DNA from: JAAZKI01 sp012799905
GTDB taxonomy: Bacteria > Verrucomicrobiota > Lentisphaeria > Oligosphaerales > Oligosphaeraceae
Length of the DNA: 64,000 nt
Direction of reading: 5' to 3'
NCBI GenBank assembly: GCA_050949415.1
Contig: JBMNFR010000001.1
Coordinates: 248,001-312,000, forward strand
Positions 59,568 to 64,000 of this stretch are shown here, one piece after another. Position 1 is the first letter of the stretch. Each line of letters starts with the position of its first letter. Under the pieces are notes generated by a model, which saw only the letters and a list, made by a program, of their open reading frames with translations, was not told the origin of the DNA and did not search any database. Both the position numbers and the translations under genes were made by a program.

Positions 59568-62399
59568 TTATTCCAAGGTCACGGCCACATCATCCAGAAC
59601 GGCTTTCTTATCCGTGGAGAACATGATTCCGGCCCATTCCCCGGCCGGGATCACATGCGAGGCAGTGAACAGGGCCGGCTCTTCCGCCAGCTCAAAGGAC
59701 GCCAACCGGAGCGTCGGATGCACTGTGCGATGGTAACCATGCTTCGCCTTGGCGTCCGGCGTGTCGGTGTAGCGCAATATGCTGAGATTCAATTTGCCCT
59801 GGCCGGACGCCCGGAAAGTCACCACAATTGGACGCGGCTGCGGACTCTGCCAAAGCTCCCGGTCAGTCAAAAGCTGATACGCATGGCCATAGGCGGCAAT
59901 CTCCAGCGCCTTGTTCGGCCCTTCCCCGCGCACTTCGGCCTTGGACACCGCCCATTTCACCGGCTTGCCATTCTCGTCAAGATCGTCAAACGAACCGTTG
60001 GCCAGGTACGGCGAACCAATCGCCAAAGACCGGTATGACGAGGTGTCGTGATAGGCCACCGCATCCAAGGAGAAATTCTTCGCGGCGTCCTCTTGGCGGC
60101 GGTTGCGGGCAAAATGGACGCGCCAGATTTCGCCGCGCCGGAAAGGCGCCAGGCGCGCAGCCGGAACCCTCATTTCAATCACATACCGGTCAGACAGAAT
60201 CCGCGTCTTCACCTCGACGCCTGAGTCGAACGACGCATCTGCGCCCGGATTGATCGCGTCAAAGACGACACCGCGTGGATTGACGACAATCTGGTAGTAG
60301 CTATTGTCCGCGCTGGGCGGATAGAGGAAACATTCAATGGCGTCGTCCGACCAGATCGTGCCGTCCTTTTCGGTTGCCTTGGTCACGATTCCGGCGGGAT
60401 TCGGCTCCATGGCTGTCACCAGGAAATACAGATTCTCCGCGTCGGAAAGCATTCCTACCGTTGTCTGCAAGCGTTCTGGGATAGCTGCCTTTTCCGGCGT
60501 GAAAGACTCCCGGAAGTCCGAGGTGTAGAAAGCTCCGACCCAGGCTTTGTCACTGCCGTCGCCGTCAATCGTCACTTTCCCCGACGCTGTCGGCGCCATC
60601 AGAGCCTGACTGGCCTTAGCGCGCATTTCGTCGTTAGGCGCAATCCAGTAGTCCTCCAAGTAGCGCCTGTCCCGGGCCAGGCGCGCCATCACCTTTGCGT
60701 CCCCGGCCGCCAGGGTTTCAGCCTCGGCCAGATATCGCAGCAGCTCTTGGCGGCTGCCCGGCTGGTTGAGCAAGTTCGGCCGCCGCTGGTCGCCGGTCGG
60801 ATAGCCCATGCAGTGCGGCGTGTTTTCCCACAAGCGCCGACGCAGGTCGTGGTACTTGGACATCGCCGGGCCGGCCGCGCCATAATACAATCCCTCAATC
60901 TCAGACAGCATTGCATCGACATCCAAATCCGGGTCCCACAACAGCTGCCCAGTGACATAGAGCCACTGCCAGTTGGAGGGAAAAATGTCCTTCCGGCTCG
61001 GGTTTTTGGCGCCCACAAAACGACTGTCAGCGTACATAGCCTCGAACTTAGTCCCGGTCAGTCCCCAGTCGCGATACAAGCGAATTTCCTGCGCCTGGAC
61101 GCGCTCGTTCGGCACATACAAAGTCGGCGTGCAGGTGAGATATTCATAGAGATAGACATCGCTGGAGCGTTCCCGCCACTTGTTCAGGAGTTCGAGTTGC
61201 TGGCGGTTGCGCCGACAGGACGGATCATCCAGGCGATGGCCGTAGCAGCGTCCGTGGATGCAGTAATACACCCGCATGCGCGGATCATGCTGCACGCCCT
61301 CAGGAATTTCCCGGTAGGTGTGATACGCCCAGGTCGACAGCCGGGCCTTCGGATAACGCGCATAGACTTGCGCTGCCATCGCCTGCACCACCTTGTGGAA
61401 ACGAGTGGAGATGTTCAGGTAATGATAAGGGCCAGGCGGGTCCAGCGCCCGGCATGCATCGCATTCGCACCATCCCACGGACGTGTCCGTCATCCCGAAA
61501 CAATACGTCGTCTTTTCCACGCCGTGCTCGGCTATCTGCTGGCAAATCTTCTCAACGACAAGCTTCTGCACTTCCGGATTGCTGATGCAATATTGATACA
61601 CGCCTTTGTGTCCGCCGTCAAACAGAACCCGCTTCCCGTCGAGAAACGTAAAGTACTCCGGATGCTCATCAAAATACTCCTTGGCCGGCACTGCGGCTGA
61701 GAAGGTCGTGTGGCCGCCGGCGCTGGAGGTGAGGTACGGCGGCAGGCGAGGAGTGTAAAATTCGGTCAAGGGCGGATTGCTGACCGGGATGCTGTAAGGA
61801 GTCGCAATCTGGTAGCCGTTGCGCACCGCCCAAGTGACGCCATGTTTGGGGATCGCCTGCCAAGCCGAGCCAACCTGGTCCAGTCGCCGCACCGCAAAAT
61901 GCGGCTGACGGAACAGCTCACCGGCAGGCAAGCTGATTTTTGACTGCTTGGGGACGTGCTCGCCGTCATCGTCAGCCGTCGCCGGCGCCAGCCAGCGCAC
62001 GCCGAGGAAATGCTGGAGAAAATAGTAGACGCCATACAGCTCGGCGACTCCGTGCTTGCCAACGATGAGCAGGCGTTCATCGCTGGTCTGGATCAAAAAG
62101 GCGTCATCGGCTGCTTTAGTCAAACGTTCGCGGATAGCGGCGGGCAATTCCGGCAGGGTAGCGACCGTGCCCAGCACGATTTGCCGCGGCGCAGTTGACG
62201 GCGCGCGTACCGTGCTCAGGGTCACTCCGCTGGCCTTGGCGACATACTCGCTCAGTTCCTGCGCGGCCAGCTCAGTGCTGGCTTCAGCAGTCGCGGGAAT
62301 CACAATCACCGGCGCTGGCGTCGAGCCGGTCAGCTCAAAATCTGCCCATGTCGTCAAAACGCCTAACGCCATGCATACGCCAAAAACAAGCCTGCGCAT
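59568..62399 (-). CDS. DUF4838 glycosidase-like secreted protein with CBM9-like domain
   Basis: The 943-residue protein has a short signal peptide (RLVFGVCMALGVLTTWA). Residues about 20-110 form an alpha-glucuronidase-like N-terminal domain (ELAAQELSEYVAKASGVTL; AFLIQTSDERLLIVGKHGVA). The DUF4838 core follows (YGVYYFLQHFLGVRWLAP; TYCFGMTDTSVGWCECDACR; YHYLNISTRFHKVVQAMA). A CBM9-like beta domain starts near residue 610 (GKVTIDGDGSDKAWVGAFYT; NLYFLVTAMEPNPAG). The C-terminus is a further beta-sandwich. DUF4838 proteins are widespread in Bacteroidetes and Lentisphaerae glycan clusters and probably hydrolyse uronic-acid-containing glycans. GGAGG precedes the chosen ATG. The pseudopilin gene lies upstream on the same strand. 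Confidence 0.88.
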   Translation of the reverse strand: MRRLVFGVCMALGVLTTWADFELTGSTPAPVIVIPATAEASTELAAQELSEYVAKASGVTLSTVRAPSTAPRQIVLGTVATLPELPAAIRERLTKAADDAFLIQTSDERLLIVGKHGVAELYGVYYFLQHFLGVRWLAPATADDDGEHVPKQSKISLPAGELFRQPHFAVRRLDQVGSAWQAIPKHGVTWAVRNGYQIATPYSIPVSNPPLTEFYTPRLPPYLTSSAGGHTTFSAAVPAKEYFDEHPEYFTFLDGKRVLFDGGHKGVYQYCISNPEVQKLVVEKICQQIAEHGVEKTTYCFGMTDTSVGWCECDACRALDPPGPYHYLNISTRFHKVVQAMAAQVYARYPKARLSTWAYHTYREIPEGVQHDPRMRVYYCIHGRCYGHRLDDPSCRRNRQQLELLNKWRERSSDVYLYEYLTCTPTLYVPNERVQAQEIRLYRDWGLTGTKFEAMYADSRFVGAKNPSRKDIFPSNWQWLYVTGQLLWDPDLDVDAMLSEIEGLYYGAAGPAMSKYHDLRRRLWENTPHCMGYPTGDQRRPNLLNQPGSRQELLRYLAEAETLAAGDAKVMARLARDRRYLEDYWIAPNDEMRAKASQALMAPTASGKVTIDGDGSDKAWVGAFYTSDFRESFTPEKAAIPERLQTTVGMLSDAENLYFLVTAMEPNPAGIVTKATEKDGTIWSDDAIECFLYPPSADNSYYQIVVNPRGVVFDAINPGADASFDSGVEVKTRILSDRYVIEMRVPAARLAPFRRGEIWRVHFARNRRQEDAAKNFSLDAVAYHDTSSYRSLAIGSPYLANGSFDDLDENGKPVKWAVSKAEVRGEGPNKALEIAAYGHAYQLLTDRELWQSPQPRPIVVTFRASGQGKLNLSILRYTDTPDAKAKHGYHRTVHPTLRLASFELAEEPALFTASHVIPAGEWAGIMFSTDKKAVLDDVAVTLE

Positions 62400-62510
62400 A
62401 ATAGATACCTCCGCTTTGTTTGAGCAATCCAAAATATTGTTTGACAAAAATGTTAGTATGCAATATGTGGTGAGAACATAGCCATCCCATGAGGCCAATC
62501 TCTCCAGCGG

Positions 62511-62642
62511 CAAACTAAAGTTTGAACTACGTACGGCAAACTAAAGCTTGAACTACATGCTCCTACAAGCGAGGTACATACGGCTCGCCCCTCGCCCCTC
62601 GCCCCTAATTCTCGCCCCTCGCCCCTCGTCCCTCGCCCCTAA
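62511..62642. repeat. Palindromic repeat copies followed by GGGGCGA microsatellite
   Basis: CAAACTAAAGTTTGAACTAC and CAAACTAAAGCTTGAACTAC with CTCCTACAAGCGAGGTACAT are single copies of the 116-bp array words. After them, 62584-62641 consists of TCGCCCC 7-mers (reverse complement of GGGGCGA). It occupies the gap between the pseudopilin and DUF4838 genes, which are otherwise arranged like an operon. Confidence 0.85.
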
Positions 62643-62652
62643 ACAAAGCCCC

Positions 62653-63354
62653 TTACTGGATTTGCGACCATCCGTTCTTGTCCACGGCTGGCGCTGTCGA
62701 CTTAGTCCATGAGTAGCCCAACGCTCCGGCCGGCGCCTCGACGTTGCTGAAAAGCGTGCCGTACGCATTGAGAGGATTACTGATTATAATTCCGGCGACA
62801 TGGCCGTCTGCGTAGCACATATTCAGAGTTCGGTCATGTCGCGGCGCGGCGCGGGACGTGTCCGTGGACGGCTGGTAGCTGTACACTAAGCCGCCGCTGG
62901 CGTCGCTCTTATCCATCACCACATATTGCTTTGAGGGCGCCACGCAGCGGTTGAGGTTGGCTGGCGGCTGCGCCATCGTCCCCCACGACAGGCACATGTA
63001 GTTGTAGCCATAGCCGCCGGAATGCAGGGACGGCTCCCCTTGATACGTCGAACAGACAAACGTCTTGTGATCGGCATACTTCAGAGACGTGTTGGTATGG
63101 GTGTAATTAGTCGGCCCGCCGGAGCAAAACCCCCACATCCAAGACTGACGAAACAAGTTATAGGGTGGGAAATAATCCTCAAAGTCACTCTGGTAGAACA
63201 TGAAGCAGAGCCCAATCTGCTTCAGGTTGTTGACACAGCTGATGCTCCTGGCCTTGCCACGTGCCTTGGACAGAGCCGGCAGCAGCATCGCCGCCAGAAT
63301 CGCAATAATGGCAATGACCACTAATAACTCAATCAGGGTAAACAATTTCTTCAT
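62653..63354 (-). CDS. Prepilin-type N-terminal methylation domain protein (DUF1559-like pseudopilin)
   Basis: The 233-residue protein begins with a type IV-type leader and helix (KKLFTLIELLVVIAIIAIL) with Glu at position 5 after the cleavage site, followed by AAMLLPALSKARGKARSISC and NNLKQIGLCFMFYQ. This is the pattern of pseudopilins very abundant in Lentisphaerae and Planctomycetes. The C-terminal part has MCYADGHVAGI, the usual H-x-G sheet of these proteins. It would be processed by a prepilin peptidase and placed in the envelope. It lies upstream of the DUF4838 gene and divergent from the AraC-type regulator. Confidence 0.93.
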   Translation of the reverse strand: MKKLFTLIELLVVIAIIAILAAMLLPALSKARGKARSISCVNNLKQIGLCFMFYQSDFEDYFPPYNLFRQSWMWGFCSGGPTNYTHTNTSLKYADHKTFVCSTYQGEPSLHSGGYGYNYMCLSWGTMAQPPANLNRCVAPSKQYVVMDKSDASGGLVYSYQPSTDTSRAAPRHDRTLNMCYADGHVAGIIISNPLNAYGTLFSNVEAPAGALGYSWTKSTAPAVDKNGWSQIQ

Positions 63355-63496
63355 GGCAGACCTCCTAAAATCTGGATACAGGATGTTGATGCGCTCGCCG
63401 TGGAAATGCCAAGCTGTGAGATATCCAATTTGACTTCAGCCAACGGATGAAGTCGCGGTTTGATAAAGTCGGAACAGCCTCTGGTTGATTATAGTA

Positions 63497-63524
63497 ATTA
63501 TAAACGAAATCAGCTGAAAAACAA
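63497..63524 (-). promoter_or_regulatory. Candidate promoter of the pseudopilin gene
   Basis: On the minus strand TTGTTT, a 16-base spacer and a perfect TATAAT lie 143 bp upstream of the ATG. It is close to the divergent promoter, so both may be controlled from one site. Confidence 0.4.
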
Positions 63525-63534
63525 AATGCCAGGC

Positions 63535-63562
63535 TTGCACTATCGTTTAAATAAATTACACT
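63535..63562 (+). promoter_or_regulatory. Candidate promoter of the AraC-type regulator
   Basis: TTGCAC, a 16-base spacer and TACACT lie 76 bp upstream of the regulator's ATG. Confidence 0.4.
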
Positions 63563-63637
63563 ATAGTTGCAGTATGCGTTTCTGCCATTGATCCGGCCTG
63601 ATTTCTCCTCTCGCCTCCCCGCCGTGAGAATTCTCCC

Positions 63638-64000
63638 ATGACTAACAATCCGTTTCATCGCCGGGACTATCAGGCCGACTACTTGCGCATGGAGAGTCAT
63701 GTCGACTTTTCATCGCCGCACTCCCTGCAAGTTCCTGGCTGCCGGTGTTTTGGCTACAGCGATTCGCAGGTGGCTTCAGGCGGACAAATCAAGTTCGAAG
63801 GCTATGTCGCTTCTCGTTGGACCTTGGAATACATCCAGGAAGGCAAAGGCCGTCTATTCAGTGATGGCGCCACCTACCTGGTCAACGCCGGCGCCGTGGT
63901 CTTGCGCAACCCGCGTCTGGGCCTGGGGACTGCCGACACCATGATTCCTGAGCCGGAGCAATTCCTGTTCAAGCGCAGTCTTATGATCGCCCGCGAACCG
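63638..64000 (+). CDS. AraC-type regulator, N-terminal part (cut by window edge)
   Basis: Only the first 121 residues lie in the window. They resemble the cupin-like sensor domain of AraC-family regulators: LQVPGCRCFGYSDSQVASGG, WTLEYIQEGKGRLFSDG and TYLVNAGAVVLRNPRLGLGT, with an arrangement of effector-binding beta strands. The helix-turn-helix part would lie beyond the window. It is divergent from the pseudopilin and DUF4838 genes, which suggests it controls them. The ribosome-binding site is weak. Confidence 0.75.
   Translation, partial: MTNNPFHRRDYQADYLRMESHVDFSSPHSLQVPGCRCFGYSDSQVASGGQIKFEGYVASRWTLEYIQEGKGRLFSDGATYLVNAGAVVLRNPRLGLGTADTMIPEPEQFLFKRSLMIAREP

Overview
This 64 kb window looks like chromosomal DNA of a Gram-negative heterotroph from the Planctomycetes-Verrucomicrobia-Lentisphaerae group, most likely Lentisphaerae (Victivallis-like). 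That assignment is inference from gene content: a pseudopilin-like protein with an N-terminal methylation helix beside a DUF4838 glycosidase and an AraC regulator, a GntR/LacI hybrid regulator leading a Gfo/Idh/MocA operon, GH36-like and GH99-like proteins, Sec-exported lipoproteins, and very large secreted RHS and toroid proteins. Intergenic DNA is unusually rich in short palindromes and microsatellites.

Layout. 1-2567 (minus) is a regulator plus oxidoreductase operon cut by the window edge. 2700-5100 holds microsatellite DNA interrupted by a 1.9 kb group II intron. 5119-7044 (minus) is a nucleoside hydrolase and aldo/keto reductase operon. 7490-8044 is an unknown zinc-ribbon protein, followed by about 1.3 kb of 116-bp tandem repeats. 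9474-14172 carries lipoproteins, a TIM-barrel-like protein, an isochorismatase-fold hydrolase and a DUF445 membrane protein.

14217-31058 (minus) is the most striking region. Three consecutive genes encode secreted proteins of 917, 1642 and 3038 residues: toroid plus CARDB-like, toroid plus a Pro/Glu stalk plus a beta-rich tail, and a transglutaminase-like/Ig-like/RHS protein ending in an alpha/beta-hydrolase domain. They share one promoter region, the first two overlap by 4 bp, and they probably build one cell-surface apparatus or toxin.

31994-36301 (plus) groups a PHP-like protein, a GH36-like glycosidase and an iron-containing alcohol dehydrogenase. A PPK2-type kinase and an IS1380-family element follow. 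39686-51584 is mostly minus-strand metabolism: a DUF2156/GNAT pair, an esterase, AsnA, a D-aminoacylase, an AsmA-like protein, Zwf, an ATP-grasp ligase overlapping a KamA-type radical SAM aminomutase, a HAD hydrolase and ArfB. 51808-58922 (plus) has rubredoxin, an NqrF-like ferredoxin reductase, CorA, a HEAT/jelly-roll lipoprotein, and an IclR regulator with a three-module QueG-like iron-sulfur protein. 59000-64000 has dispersed palindromic repeats, the DUF4838 glycosidase, the pseudopilin and the start of a divergent AraC-type regulator.

Start codons were chosen from ribosome-binding sites and signal peptides where visible. Functional names come from motif recognition by eye; no database search was possible.
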